NCBI GenBank assembly: GCA_037367355.1
Contig: CM074703.1
Coordinates: forward strand, 2,852,001-2,916,000
Direction: 5' to 3'
Source of the DNA: Neoscytalidium dimidiatum
Lineage: Eukaryota > Ascomycota > Dothideomycetes > Botryosphaeriales > Botryosphaeriaceae
Length of the DNA stretch: 64,000 nucleotides
A program made the position numbers and the translations under genes. Below, piece by piece: positions 52,292 through 64,000 of this stretch; position 1 is the stretch's first letter; each line of letters starts with the position of its first letter. The notes beneath the pieces were generated by a model. It worked only from the letters and a program-made list of their open reading frames with translations. It had not been told where the DNA came from and did no database searches.

Positions 52292-55251
52292 ATGCCCGCC
52301 CCCGAGACCACCGACGAGGCCTTCGACTTCAACGACCTCTCCCAGCAGCCCCCAACCGACCAGGACATCCGCCGGAGCAACGGCGCTGCTTCCGGGCAAG
52401 ACGGACAAGCGGCGCTGCCGCCCAAGGCGAAGCGCATCGCGTGTATATTGTGTCGCAAGAGAAAGCTGAAATGTGACGGCCAGCGGCCCAGTTGCGGTAC
52501 CTGCAAGAGGCTGTCTCACGACTGTACCTATGATGAGGTGCGCAAAAAGAGCGGGCCCAAGAGAGGCTACGTGAAGGCTTTGGAAGCTCGTCTGCGTACG
52601 TTCGCCGCTGCCGTGCCGCCTCAGATAGATCTGGAGCTTAACCATGCCCCCCGATAGAACAAGTCGAGACGCTCCTCAAGACTCAAGAATCCAACGAGGC
52701 GAACCAGGCCCAGAGATCAAATTCAAATGCGTTTACCTCAGATCCTCCCGCTCCCCAACAGCAGCCCTCTGACTTCCAAAACCAAAATATTGCAATGGAC
52801 AATATAACTCAGGTCATGGACAATGTGTTCCCGTCCGGGAATGGCATATCGCCCTCTGATTTCGCCTCTATGCAGACCGGCTCGGCCGACAACAACTCTG
52901 GCTCTGATCCCTTCTCGTGGGAAATGATTGGCCTGGGTTTGGACGAGCCACTACCGAATCAGGACGTTATCAACGAACTGTTAGTCTTCGAGCTGTTTGG
53001 CGTATACCCCATTCCACCCACACGTGCTGACCGTCTTTGTATAGGACACAGATATATTTCGACAAGCTCAACTTCGTCATTCCCATGATACATCGTCCCC
53101 GTTTCCTCGCCGCAATGAATCTCGCTCCACACATGCGCCCTCCAATCTGTTTACGATACATCATGTGGACACTGGCGGCCTCAACCTCCGACAAGTATGC
53201 TTCGCTGCAGGAGCATTTTTACCACCGCGCCAGGAAGTACATCCAGATGGACGAGATGAAGGGTCACGGCGAATCCATGCTCACTCTTGCCCACTGCCAG
53301 ACGTGGACTCTGATCAGTAGCTACGAATTCAAGTGCATGTACTTCCCGAGAGCGTGGATCAGTGCTGGTCGAGCCGTAAGGATGGCTCAGATGATGAATC
53401 TGCACAAATTGGACGGCGCCGGGCTTGATGTCAAACAGTGCCTGGCTCCACCAAAAGACTGGACTGAGAGGGAGGAGAGGAGACGAACATTTTGGATGTG
53501 CTTCAACATCGACCGTTACGCAAGTATTGGCACAGGGTGGCCAATGACGATCGATGAACGCGATGTGAGCCCACTTTTCGCTCTCCAAGTGCTACCTCAC
53601 CGTTGACATTTACTAGATTTCCACAAACTTGCCTTCCACCGACGATGCCTTTGAGAAGAGCAGACCTGAACAATCCATATCCCTGGAACAAGCACTTGAA
53701 CCGCAGGGCGCCAATAAATTAACACCCTTCGCAGGTGTTTGCGTCATGGCTTCCATGTTCGGACGTAATCTTCTCCACCTCCACCGTCCAACGAACAACG
53801 AACGCGAAGACGATCTTAATGGCGAATTCTGGGAAAGACATCGAAGGATGGACAACTTGCTCCTTAGCTTGGCACTGGGCTTACCGGACAATTTGAGACT
53901 GCCCGGAGCCATCAAGAACCCGAACTCAGTCTTCATGAACATGAAGATCCACACCTCTGTAATCTGTCTCCATCAGGCGGCTATATTTAAGGCGGAGAAG
54001 AATAGGATGCCTGCTTATATTGCTCAAGAGAGCAAGGTAAGATGCGTTACGGCTGCAGCTGAAATCGCGAGCATCATGAAACTGATTGCTCACATGGACG
54101 TGTCACAAGTAAGAAAGTTGCGGAACCACTCTATCAAAGGCTTTGCTGACCCATAGGCAAGATGAACCCGTTTATTTCCTTCTGCGTCTATGTTGCAGCA
54201 CGAGTCTTCGTCCAGTACTTGAAGAATCGACCAGGCGATGGTCAAACGAACAACCACCTCCAATTTCTGCTCCAGGCAATGAACGCTCTTAAGAGGAGAA
54301 ATCCTTTGACGGAATCCTTTCTCGTCCAACTCGACCTCGATCTGGAGGGCACCGGGATTGTGGCACCGTTCGGTGGAAAGAAGAAAGCATTTCATATGCA
54401 CGACGGAAAACTTGTACGTCCAGGCCTCCTTTGGATTCGCCAAGCTCGCGGACTGATGAAATAATCTCTAGGGAGTGGTTCCTGTCAATACTGATAGCGT
54501 TGCTTGCTCTCCAATATTCGAGATACGGGAATCTCAATCTGCAACAGCGCCTATGAATACGTTCAATACTCCCCCTGAAATTCCGGAAAAGAGCTATCTC
54601 TCGCGCTCTGAGAATAGTGACCCTTCACCCGGGCCGCCGTTCTATGTTGCACAACAAGTCAACATGGAGTCGGAATCGATGCCTTTCACATACTCTCCCA
54701 GAGACCGACACGCTTTCGACCTTCCAAGCAGACAGAGGACACCCAGCACGACCACATCAAAGGACATGCAGTCTGGCCAAGCGACTTTCATGAGGAGTTT
54801 TAGCAGGGTAGAGAAAGATGCTTCGGACATGGATATGTCACCAGACGCTTGCTGCGAGAATGCGTCTCCGTCGAATTCTGGCAATTCACAACAAGGCGCA
54901 TCTTCACATTCATCTTACTCCACGCCGTCTGACGGACAAGCCAACTCTCATTCACAAAGCTACGGAGGCGATGGGGCGGGTATGACGCCGATGATGGGGA
55001 CGAGCGCACCGAGTGGCAACTTCAACTTATCTACGGCTGGCAACGAGTTTGACCAGCTCTTCTACACGTCGACGTCGGGGGTGGCTGAGTGGGACATGAG
55101 CGGTGGCACGGGCATGACGGGGATGGCACTTCTGGCTGAGAGCGCTTGGACGCAGATGCTCGACGGCGGTGGCTGGGAGGGCTTTGGCCCGGGCCATGGC
55201 ACGGATGTCTTCGGCAACAGACTAAATGAACCACGAAGCAGGCAGAGATGA
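52292..55251 (+). CDS. Zn(II)2Cys6 transcription factor with Fungal_trans domain
   Basis: Six exons (52292-52595, 52658-52979, 53045-53564, 53617-54108, 54162-54413, 54472-55251) join in phase to 889 residues. The zinc cluster has Cys51, 54, 61, 68, 71 and 78 with CRKRKLKC basic spacing, followed by KRGYVKALEARLQQVETLL, a coiled-coil dimerisation segment completed across intron 1. The Fungal_trans region (about 210-470) includes IYFDKLNFVIPMIHRPRF, ICLRYIMWTLAASTSDKY, AWISAGRAVRMAQMMNLHKL and RRTFWMCFNIDRYASIGTGWP. The C-terminus is Ser/Gly/Met-rich, as in activation regions. Intron 4 must end at the AG directly before ATGAACCCG; the earlier AG brings a stop. The overall type recalls xylanolytic/cutinase-type activators, but the target is unknown. 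Confidence 0.88.
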
Positions 55252-56048
55252 TAAGGCGGCAATTGGTTGGTCGTGCGCGGCCATTGTGATCATTTCACAG
55301 GCAGCAAGGATTTTCATTCATGCCACATCTCATCTTGGGGTAGAGCAGGGACTATCGTGTCAGCAGGCGGACGGCGCATTGGGAACATGGGCGCGGGCGC
55401 TGGGCTCTGCGAGCAATTGTACTGTACTATAGCATGGCTCGGATGATCTCCCCTGGACTCGGAAAAGGAAGGTTGGGAATACCACAGCAGTCTGAATTGA
55501 CGGTTCGCTTGGCGGCGTCCATGTGCAGCATTGGCTTCAGCGGAAAGCTTGGTAAAGTTAATTGAATCGGCAACAGCAGGAGGCGGCGGGAGCAGCAGCG
55601 GTCAGCCCTATGTCGCAATGGCGGGCGGATCTCCTTTTTTCGCTGCTGCCTTGGCGGGAAGGCGGGCAGGCGGGCACACAGCGAGAGGAAACCGTGGCAG
55701 GAGCAGGCTGGCGCGCCCGCTGCATCCTGACAAGGCCGCCTTTAAGAGCGCGCCGTCGCAAGCGCATGCTGGAGCCCGCATCAAACTTTCTTCTGAGCCT
55801 CCCGTCGACGTCTTCCAGCGTCCGCAGTTGCAGTCACGCGCGTCAGCATCCTCGGACTGATCCAGCCTGTGGAGGATTTCGCCGCTGCCGCCCAGATTAG
55901 GAAAGGCGCGGCCCGTGCAGAGCGCCCAGCGACAGGAAACACCGTGGACATTTCAACGACGTCTATCGCTGCGATACGCCCCCATACCACCGAGACTCTC
56001 TCTCTCCGCAACACACCACCGCCCACCTCCAGAGCCGCCCGCATCCAG
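55252..56048. other. Intergenic region, ARF1 promoter and leader
   Basis: Nearly 0.8 kb between the regulator and the ARF1 leader intron. No gene is seen. Its 3' half is GC-richer and probably includes the ARF1 promoter and first non-coding exon. Confidence 0.5.
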
Positions 56049-56278
56049 GTAAGTCCGTCGCTGCTTCGACCTCAGCCACTCCGCTGCCGTCTTCGTCCTC
56101 GCGCTGCACGCCCGCTGCTTTCTCCCTGCCGCACGCTCTCCCGACCCGCCGCCGCCCAGCGTTCAGCCCAACCGCTCGACGCCGCGGTCGCTTGTCATCG
56201 CGCGAGCCTCTCATCACCGACTCGCAAGCCTGCCATCGCTTTGCAAGCCGCCTGCTAACCCCATCCTCCCCTCTGCAG
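56049..56278 (+). other. Probable intron in the ARF1 5' untranslated region
   Basis: A consensus donor (CAG then GTAAGT) at 56049 and a strong acceptor (GCTAAC branch point, pyrimidine tract, CTCTGCAG) ending at 56278 bracket 230 bp, 70 bp before the ARF1 start codon. A leader intron is common in highly expressed fungal genes. Confidence 0.65.
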
Positions 56279-56312
56279 GTTCCGGCTCCAGATTCACCGC
56301 CTGTTCCCATAG

Positions 56313-57093
<781 letters not shown>

Positions 57094-59241
57094 GCGGACG
57101 AGCGATTCCCCAATGAACGAGATGTAACCCCCGCAGTCCTTTTTCTCACACCCCGCCCATCCACTCTCAAGCGTAACATCCGGTGGAACAATGATCTTGG
57201 AGTTTGTTGTCTAGTATGTGCAAATGGTTGGAGTGCCTCGGTTTCTTCATGACGAATCAGAAATCCAGTCATTCTGGCCAAAATTCGCTTTCTCCAGATG
57301 GTTCTACTTTCTGCGTTTTCTTGCTTTTTCGCGTGGGAAAAAAGGATAAAGAGAACGAACTTTCTGTGTTCCGAAGAAATTGACATCCAACACTCAGAAA
57401 TGCGGTGGAGGGAATGGAGCTAGGCCTCTCTTCCTTCCTCTATGCCATTAACGATACGAACAAATCATCCTTGTCATTTTCTTCCTGCGGGCTGGTTGCA
57501 TTCTCTTTCGGGGCGCAGACACAAAAAAAAAAAAACACTAGCCTTACTACAAACTCGATTACAACCTTTTAGTTCGCCCTCCCCTCTCGACCTTCATACA
57601 CCTCTTTATTCCCGCCTTTTCTTCTCTTTCCTTTTTTTTTTCACTCGGCTCTTTTCTAGTAGCTTTCTTCGTCTCCAAGAATCCTGAAATGTGCGCTTAC
57701 AGTCATGAAATGGGGTCTTTGTTATTATCATCATTTTATGATTATTGAAAGATTTATGGGCATTTTTCTCTTGTACGACTTTTTTCTCAGGCCTCCAACT
57801 CCGTCATGAAATACTGGTGAAAGGGTGGAGGTGATGGGGAAAAGGAAGGGAGAGAAAAAATTGTGTAAAAGAAGAGTACCTCGTGTTTCTTGTCGTTACG
57901 TCGTACGCCATTAGAATCTGATGCTTTAGGTAGGATCATCGGTTTCCGTTCTTCTTTTTCTTTGCTGTGTTCTGCCGGTGCGGGTATGGTGGTGGTAGTC
58001 TTGTGTTGTACAGTGCTTGGCGGGTGAGGTATGCGCGTGATGGTGATGATTATTGCTGATGGTGAATGCGTGCATGTATGTGTGTGGCTGTGATTGGGAG
58101 TGAGAGAGGAGGAGTGGTGTGCATCGTGGCTGTGTCGTTTTCTACGTCTTCCTCTTCCACCCCGACCCCCTCTCTCATGCAGGTGTGTCCGTCCTCTCTG
58201 ACCGGTCGACGGGAAGATCCATACGCGGATGCCATGCGTTGCGGCTTTTAGCAGTCTGCAGTGCCACTTCCAAGAGCATTCTGATTCCCTAAAGGTAAGA
58301 CTTTTACGGCTCTGCTGCGTACTTCGCAGATCGAGAACAACTTGGCATACGTAGGGATCCTGAGGTTCCATACGTGCCGAGGGGTGGTGGAACGGTTGAG
58401 TGTCTCGAGTAGTGGACGAGCTCGTTGTCTCTTTGCTTCTGCCTCCTGTCCCTTTTTCTTGCTTGCTTGGGCTTTGTCTGTGCCTCCCCTTCGCTTACTG
58501 TTCTTGGGGTTCATAGTTGGGCCCGTTAAGTGTTTCGAGGGCTGCAGGTGAAACGGTTGCAGGGAAGACCTGGGTAATGGGGGACGCTCATACGGTGTGA
58601 GAATGGTTGGAGACGGATAAAGGTAAGGGTTTATTCGCTCTCTTTCCGCAAGTTTTGGCGTTGACTTGCTGCCGTTTGGGGAGAGGCGGATGCTTGTTTG
58701 GCTGCCTGAGTTTTGATTATCTAGAATTTATGTTCGCTACATCTCCAGAGTCACGAATAGTAATATGTCTGGCATGGGCAAATCCACTCCGATCACCGGT
58801 GAAGAAACAGATAGATCAGCGATTCCCGATATTTATTACTTCGGATTAGTTTATTTTCGACTATTTTTGATCTTTACACATTCCCCCGCTGCTCTCATCC
58901 CTTGGTAGGAGAGCGCGTCGTTCTAAGCAGAATTGCGGAGATTACGCGTGATTCGTCTGGTTAATGCATACAGCACCCGTTAACCGGGATCAACCAAACT
59001 ACTTTGAGGATGCCAGATTGGCTCGTTGGCATGTGGACGGCGGGGCGATATGAGCGGTCATTGACACTTCGGTCAAAGGCGGAGGTGATGCTAGTTGGGA
59101 AGTCATGACGGACGGTCCAGTAGCACATACAATGGCGTGTCCGTATAGCACGGCGCCTGTACGCATATACTCACGGTTCCAACGATCGTAGTGAAGCAGC
59201 GTAGGAGAATATCAAGCAAAGGCGCACGCCCCAGAGATCTC
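57094..59241. other. Intergenic region, no gene seen
   Basis: 2.15 kb between ARF1 and the 3' end of the U1-like zinc-finger gene. It has T-rich and pyrimidine tracts (for example 57580-57660) and A12 at about 57523-57534. Longer open frames are low-complexity or lack motifs. Part is the ARF1 3' untranslated region. I found no conserved gene; a non-coding RNA cannot be excluded. Confidence 0.5.
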
Positions 59242-60222
59242 TCACTTCTGGCGCATGACCTTAGCCTTCCTCTTCTTGAACACCACACCACCTCCACCAG
59301 CCCCAGCTTCTTCCTTCTCCACCGGGGCATCCTCTTCCGTCTTCACAGGTGGTATGTCTGCGAGTTTCGGCTCCGCGCTCGCCGGATCGGCCTTAACATC
59401 CTCATCAGCTTCCTCCTTCTTCACGCCATCATCACCAAGCGACTCCTCCTTCTTAATCCCCGCATCCTCACTCCCCTCCTTGACCTCCGGCTCCGTCTTG
59501 ACCTTCTTCGCCCCGCTCAACAACGCCTCGATATCCTCCCCAGGATCGCCGCCCCTCGCGCCCGGAAAAGTCTTGAAGCTATTCCCCCACCCGGCCCTCC
59601 GCGGCGCCTTCTTCTCGCCCTTGCCCAGCGCCTCCAGCGCCTCTTCCTCTTCGACCTCCTCCTCGGCCTTCCGCTTGTTCCTGACGCCCACGTTCAGCGG
59701 ATTGCCGCCCGCGCCCACGTTCGCATCCCGGTACTCCGAGGGGCCGGCGGCCGACGACGCTAGCGGCTTGACGGCGACCGTCTGCCACTCGCCCGCCAGG
59801 GCCATCTCGCCGCGGAAAGCGTCGGGCACGGCGACGCCCAGCTCGGCCAGCTGCTTGAGCTGGCGCTTGCGCTCCTCGGCCGAGGCCTGTTGCTGTTGGC
59901 GTGGCTGCTCGCGCTTTCCGCCTGCCGCAGCAGCACCACCGCCGCCGCTTCTGCTGCTGTTGCTGCCGCTACCCGCGGAAGGTTGTGCGGAGGAAGACGA
60001 GGAACTCGTGAGGCCGTTCAGGCGCGCGACCTCGTCCTTGGCGCGCTGGCGCTCGCGGTCCTCGCGCTCGCGGTTGCGGTGCAGGTCGCGCAGCGAGCGC
60101 TGGATCGCCGATTGGTGCTTGCCCGTCGCTTCGTGCTGCTGCCGCTCGAACTTGGTGTCGCGCACGTACGTCTGGCAGAATTTGCACCAGTACTTCGGCG
60201 TGGATTTCCAGTACTCGGCCAT
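59242..60222 (-). CDS. WBP4-type U1-like C2H2 zinc-finger protein (splicing-associated)
   Basis: An intron-free gene of 326 residues. The N-terminus MAEYWKSTPKYWCKFCQTYV contains a U1-like zinc finger with Cys13, Cys16, His30 and His36 (HEATGKH), the form found in WW-domain-binding protein 4/FBP21, a spliceosome-associated protein. An Arg/Glu-rich helix follows (about 45-68), then Ser/Gly and Gln-rich low complexity, a conserved-looking AELGVAVPDAFRGEMALAGEW block, a Lys/Glu-rich tract with VRNKRKAEEE, and a GWGNSFKTFPG segment. The C-terminus is acidic with a basic KKRKAKVMRQK end, likely nuclear localisation. No WW domain is visible. It is divergent from TIM54. Confidence 0.88.
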   Translation of the reverse strand: MAEYWKSTPKYWCKFCQTYVRDTKFERQQHEATGKHQSAIQRSLRDLHRNREREDRERQRAKDEVARLNGLTSSSSSSAQPSAGSGSNSSRSGGGGAAAAGGKREQPRQQQQASAEERKRQLKQLAELGVAVPDAFRGEMALAGEWQTVAVKPLASSAAGPSEYRDANVGAGGNPLNVGVRNKRKAEEEVEEEEALEALGKGEKKAPRRAGWGNSFKTFPGARGGDPGEDIEALLSGAKKVKTEPEVKEGSEDAGIKKEESLGDDGVKKEEADEDVKADPASAEPKLADIPPVKTEEDAPVEKEEAGAGGGGVVFKKRKAKVMRQK

Positions 60223-60604
60223 GGGTCGGTTGGGGTGCGCTGTGGCGCGCGTGTTGCTTGGGGTTGCGGTGGTTTGCGGAAGGGTTGCAGCGGGTTTTGG
60301 TCTGCGTACGGCGCTAGGGCTCTCGACTTGTGCAGAGGAAGGCGGAGAGGTGAAGCGTGTGAGGTCGCGGCATGTGTGTGGGTTGCGGAGGATGGATCGT
60401 AAATGTTGTTAGGTACGGCTCGGGGGTGACGAAATGTCGGCGTCTGGCAACCGCCGACCGACGCAGATCTCGAAATTTTGGCAGGGCCCATGTCAGAGAG
60501 AGCTTCGCGACCATCACCTCTCACCCTCTCTCCGCCTTCATAGATAACAACACATTCTCTTCCCTTCTTCTCCCACGCCGAGCCGAACACAGGTCGCCCA
60601 GACC
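60223..60604. promoter_or_regulatory. Divergent promoter region of the zinc-finger gene and TIM54
   Basis: 382 bp between opposite start codons; both core promoters must lie here. Confidence 0.6.
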
Positions 60605-62019
60605 ATGGCCGATCCCAATGCCGCATCGCAAGGCGCATCCAAAGCCGCGGGCGCCGCCTCGCAGGGCAACCCGGTCTTCAGAATGATGGGTCCGTCGCAT
60701 CTCCTCTCCTACCCTCCGAAGCGCAAATTCCAATGATCGTCCCCCCCTCTTCTTTCTTCCGAACAGGCATGCCGAACTTCCGCTTCAAGCTCCCATCGCG
60801 CAACTGGATGATCTTCCTGACCATCACGGGCTCGTGGACCGCCGCCCTCGTGTACGACCGCCGCGAGAAGAAGCGCGTGCAGAGGCGCTACTGCGACGCC
60901 GTCGCCCACCTCGCGCACGAGACCCTGCCGACCAACCAGATGCAGCGCCGCATGACGATATACCTGGAGGGCCCGCCCGCGGACGGCCTGATGGGCGCGA
61001 GGGAGCACTTCATCGAGTACGTCAAGCCGATCCTCGTCGCCGCCGCGATGGACTGGGACGCGGTTGAGGGGAGGAGGGAGGGCGATGTGCGGGCGCAGTT
61101 GGCGGAGAGGATCAGGCGGGTGAGGAAGGAGAGGGGCGAGGCGAGTGCGGAGGTGGACGACGAGGAGGAAGTGGATGTTGTGGTGAGGCAGGCCAGAGCG
61201 CGCGCCGGGATACGGGAGTGGGAGGGCGTGCAGGGCGATATCGTCATCGGGAGGAATACGTGGAAGGAGTATGTGAGAGGCTTGCACGAGGGCTGGTTGG
61301 GCCCGTTGGATGCGCCGCCGCCCAAGGACGAGGAGGTTTCGCCTGTTCCTGCGCCGTCGGACGATGCTTCCCCCACCGCGCAGCAGCGGGATTCCGGAGA
61401 GGAAAAGAAGCAGGAGGAGCAGCAGCAGCAGCAGCAGCAGAAGTCGGAAGAGGAGCTGAAGAAGGAGGAGGAACAGAAGAAGAAGCGCACGCAACCGCCG
61501 CCGTACATATCAACAGCCGACTACGCATCCGCAACCCTTTCCCCGAACTGCCCACCCGAACTTGGTCCGTCGGCCCCCATACCTTACCCGCACATCCTCG
61601 GTTTCTTGAATACCCCGATCCGCATGTACCGCTTCCTCAACCGCCGTCGTCTCGCAGATGAGATTGGCGCGCAGGTCGTGGCTGCTGTGCTGGGCGCTAA
61701 CAGGCCATATGCCGGGCCAGAAGCAGAATTTACGGAGGAGCACGTTGTTCCCGTTGGCGAAGAAGGTGAAGATAGATGGGAGCAGCAAAGTGTTTTGAAG
61801 GGAGAGGAGAAGGAGTGGCACAAGAGTGTGAGGAAGGGCGCGGAGAAGAAGAGGGAGGAAGGCAAGGAGAGTGTTTGGTGTGATGAGATGGTTGTGGATC
61901 CGAGGATTGGTGGCAGGATGAGGCGATTTGTGTTGAGTGAAGAGGAGAGGGGGAGAGTGAGCAAAGTTCTGAGAGGAGAGGAGGGAGTGCTGGGCGGAGA
62001 CAGGAAGGATGAGGAATAG
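60605..62019 (+). CDS. TIM54: Mitochondrial inner membrane translocase subunit TIM54
   Basis: Two exons (60605-60689, 60767-62019; intron 77 bp with a GTCCGT donor) give 445 residues. Tim54 is part of the TIM22 carrier translocase in the inner membrane. The signature N-terminal stretch is NFRFKLPSRNWMIFLTITGSW with one transmembrane helix (about residues 42-57), then DRREKKRVQRRYCDAVAHLA, a PTNQMQRRMTIYLEGPPADG block and HFIEYVKPILVAAAMDWD. The middle is charged and contains a seven-Gln run and Glu/Lys stretches. The C-terminal half has ILGFLNTPIRMYRFLNRR and ends acidic. Exon 2 alone lacks a sensible start, which supports the first exon. Confidence 0.94.
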
Positions 62020-64000
62020 GAGATCTATTAGGGAGCCCGAAAACTTTGCATCGTGGAGGAAAGATCTCTTACCCGAGAGATCGGGTTCTTTTTCCGGAGT
62101 TTCGCGGGATATGCTGGCGGATCTAACGCAATGTTCCCTTTACCTCTCTCGTTGTGGTGTGTACAAAAAATGGGGGGTCTGGCTTTTGAAGGTTTAGGAA
62201 AAGGATTTGTGAATACGACTTATCTCCCAGCTCTGAACCATGGTAGAATCTATAGATATATAGGTGGCGTGTACGATAGAAGCATATTCTTCTGATGAAG
62301 CAGAAGACATAGTGAGCATGGCATGAACGGAGATTGAAATTCGTATCTTGCTCAAAAGAAAAGAAAAGAAAAAAAAAGTCGCTTTGGATGTTGTTGCTTC
62401 AAAAGTGACGAGTATTTAAATTGAACAGCACGGTACAATCCGCGGAGTCCGTACTTAGATGTTGCACTACACCAGCCTGTCGAATGCTAAAGAAGTTCGA
62501 CTATCTTAAGCTATTGGCCTTGCTAACCTCGGTCAATTCGCAGTTGAAATCTCTTCTCCGCTTTTCTTGTGCCTTTGTGGTTATACATCGTCAGTATTTT
62601 GCAATATTTATGATCCTTCTTCATCATCGCTGTGGCTTTCTTTTTTTTTTTTTTCCGATGGACCTAGGTTTAAGCGCTGACGAATTTGCCCGTCACTTTA
62701 TCTGCCTATCCACAGCTTCCTCGCAGATCCTACAATCTTAGTAGATGATGTCTCTTATTACATCCTGACGAAAGTAACTTCTTTCAACATTGTCGAATCT
62801 TGATTTCTTCTACCGTCTATCTTCATTGTTGCCTTTGAAACCCTTTTGCCTTATAATCCCCTTGTATGAGATCGTGGAAATACAGTTGAAGCTCAATGTA
62901 AATCCAATTTGAACATGTATCGTCTACAATTAAGTAGTGTCAAATCATGATCCTGTAACTTGAACTGGGCAAGGTGATCAGTATACGGCAAGTTTACGCC
63001 TTATGTAAAGCTATTCGGAGAGTTGCGGAACGTCAAACACGAGTGTGTGTGACTGATGCCGAGATCAGATGCTATGCATAAAGAATTCAGGTCAAGTGAT
63101 TGGCAGTGGTCTCATGGGTGTAGTATGGCAGATACACCTGTTGTTAATAGGTCAGGGCTCGTCTTTCACTAACGTTAAATGTCATGTAGCCTTAGAAGTA
63201 GATAGTAGATGAGAGTTTTATCAGAGCCACTTCTTGAGCCAACAATATATATGGAGACCACACTGTCTTTATGTTTCGATTTATCAAGCCGGGTAGGAAG
63301 TTTCAAAGCCTTCGCTTTCCCTACTTGTGGAGAAACTCTTGGATCCAGACCGTCACTCGTATGTCTCAATTGTGGACTTATCCTTTAACGCAGAGTAAGT
63401 GCACATTCCGGCCATTTTGTTGATGATTCTGGCCATGATCATTAGTTGAACTCAGTCAGCATCTTATTTTGATATAGAGTTTTCATATCGAGTTACCTAA
63501 CTGAATGAAACAGCAAGAAAACCAAGGACAAACATGTGGCGGCTGTTGACGTACCACATGAGTTTCGAGGAGATTTGGGTAAGCACGATGATAGTCGCCA
63601 TATAACAGTCCCGGTGAACACCATCCAGATGTATACATAGCGGAAAGCGCAGCTCCGTAGTAACTTGCACATCCGCAAAACAGGAATGAGAGCAAAGTGA
63701 GGTCAAATGAAGAGAGCGGCGAAAAGTTTGGCGTGGAAACAGAGCGGTTGTCTCCATTCATCGGTACTAGTATCTTCGCGATAGGATTGAAGGTATCCAT
63801 ATTTGCAATGCGATCGCTTGCCTTGTGACTCGCTCATTTATGCCCTTCACCTTTCTTCACCATCCATGCAGATCAGGGTCGCAGAAAGGGTCCAAAGGGT
63901 CCACGCACGTATCCAAATCAAGTAAAACGCTAAAAAACCCGCAACTTCGAACGTCTGGCTGCAATTTTTGGGGACTATACTATCGATTTTGTGGGTCCAA
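62020..64000. other. Gene-poor, AT-rich end of the window
   Basis: 2 kb without a confident gene. The first part is the TIM54 3' flank. T15 at about 62640-62654 and A7 near 62370 are the only repeats noted. One weak minus-strand open frame near the right edge is listed separately. Confidence 0.5.
63483..63800 (-). CDS. Possible exon of an unresolved gene
   Basis: A 105-codon frame begins at an ATG at 63800 and contains hydrophobic stretches. In a second frame the same interval reads CAFRYVYIWMVFTGTVIWRL, which looks more like a membrane helix and could be joined by a short intron. I could not build a convincing spliced model, and no family is recognised. It may be spurious. Confidence 0.2.
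   Translation of the reverse strand: MDTFNPIAKILVPMNGDNRSVSTPNFSPLSSFDLTLLSFLFCGCASYYGAALSAMYTSGWCSPGLLYGDYHRAYPNLLETHVVRQQPPHVCPWFSCCFIQLGNSI

Noticed and set aside
57787..58371. 194-codon minus-strand frame downstream of ARF1
   Set aside because: Composition is His/Thr/Ser-rich low complexity from biased DNA, without motif or conserved domain.

Overview
The window is nuclear DNA of a filamentous ascomycete (Pezizomycotina; Dothideomycetes seems most likely, but the class is an inference). The reasons are genes with several short introns (mostly 45-100 bp, GT-AG, with CTAAC/CTGAC-type branch points just before the acceptor), three Zn(II)2Cys6 transcription factors, a GH16 glucanase, and fungal housekeeping genes (SAS10/UTP3, EMC5, eEF1B-alpha, HSP78, APS kinase, ARF1, TIM54). 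Coding exons are often GC-rich; several gene-poor stretches are AT-rich. I found no tRNA, rRNA, CRISPR array, intact transposon or virus.

Layout. 0-15 kb is a conserved block: the 3' end of a SAS10/UTP3 gene, a luciferase-domain (DUF5519-type) protein, EMC5, eEF1B-alpha and HSP78 from a shared divergent promoter region, a large Zn2Cys6 regulator whose zinc finger is split by an apparent GC-AG intron, and APS kinase. 15-22 kb holds an unrecognised multi-span membrane protein and a 1255-residue AAA+ ATPase with altered Walker B and sensor residues. 22-35 kb looks like a small-molecule catabolic neighbourhood: FAD amine/amino-acid oxidase-type protein, carboxylesterase, DUF3237 protein, MFS transporter, GNAT acetyltransferase, a Zn2Cys6/Fungal_trans_2 regulator, and a decayed flavoprotein related to tricarballylate/fumarate-reductase-type dehydrogenases. 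A secreted GH16 glucanase follows.

37.8-46.1 kb is the most unusual part. Four small genes lie head to tail on the minus strand at 176-184 bp spacing, and a fifth lies on the plus strand at 45.5 kb. All five encode 155-179-residue proteins with the same eight-ligand Cys/His pattern (CxxC, CxWH, WxCC, GCx4H), which closely resembles a CHORD zinc-binding domain. All five have one phase-1 intron at exactly the same place in that domain. Between the array and the fifth copy sit a decayed NACHT-ankyrin (NLR/STAND-type) gene and a short-chain dehydrogenase. Because plant CHORD proteins (RAR1) work with SGT1/HSP90 on NLR receptors, this neighbourhood deserves attention.

46.1-49.0 kb is an AT-rich stretch without a recognisable gene. 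It is followed by a decayed PRISE-type SDR, an intact GXWXG/DUF4334 protein and a third Zn2Cys6 regulator. 56-62 kb returns to housekeeping genes (ARF1 with a leader intron; a WBP4-type U1-like zinc-finger protein divergent from TIM54). The last 2 kb has no confident gene.

Gene models were assembled by eye by joining reading frames at splice consensus sites and checking phase; none was tested against transcripts or databases.
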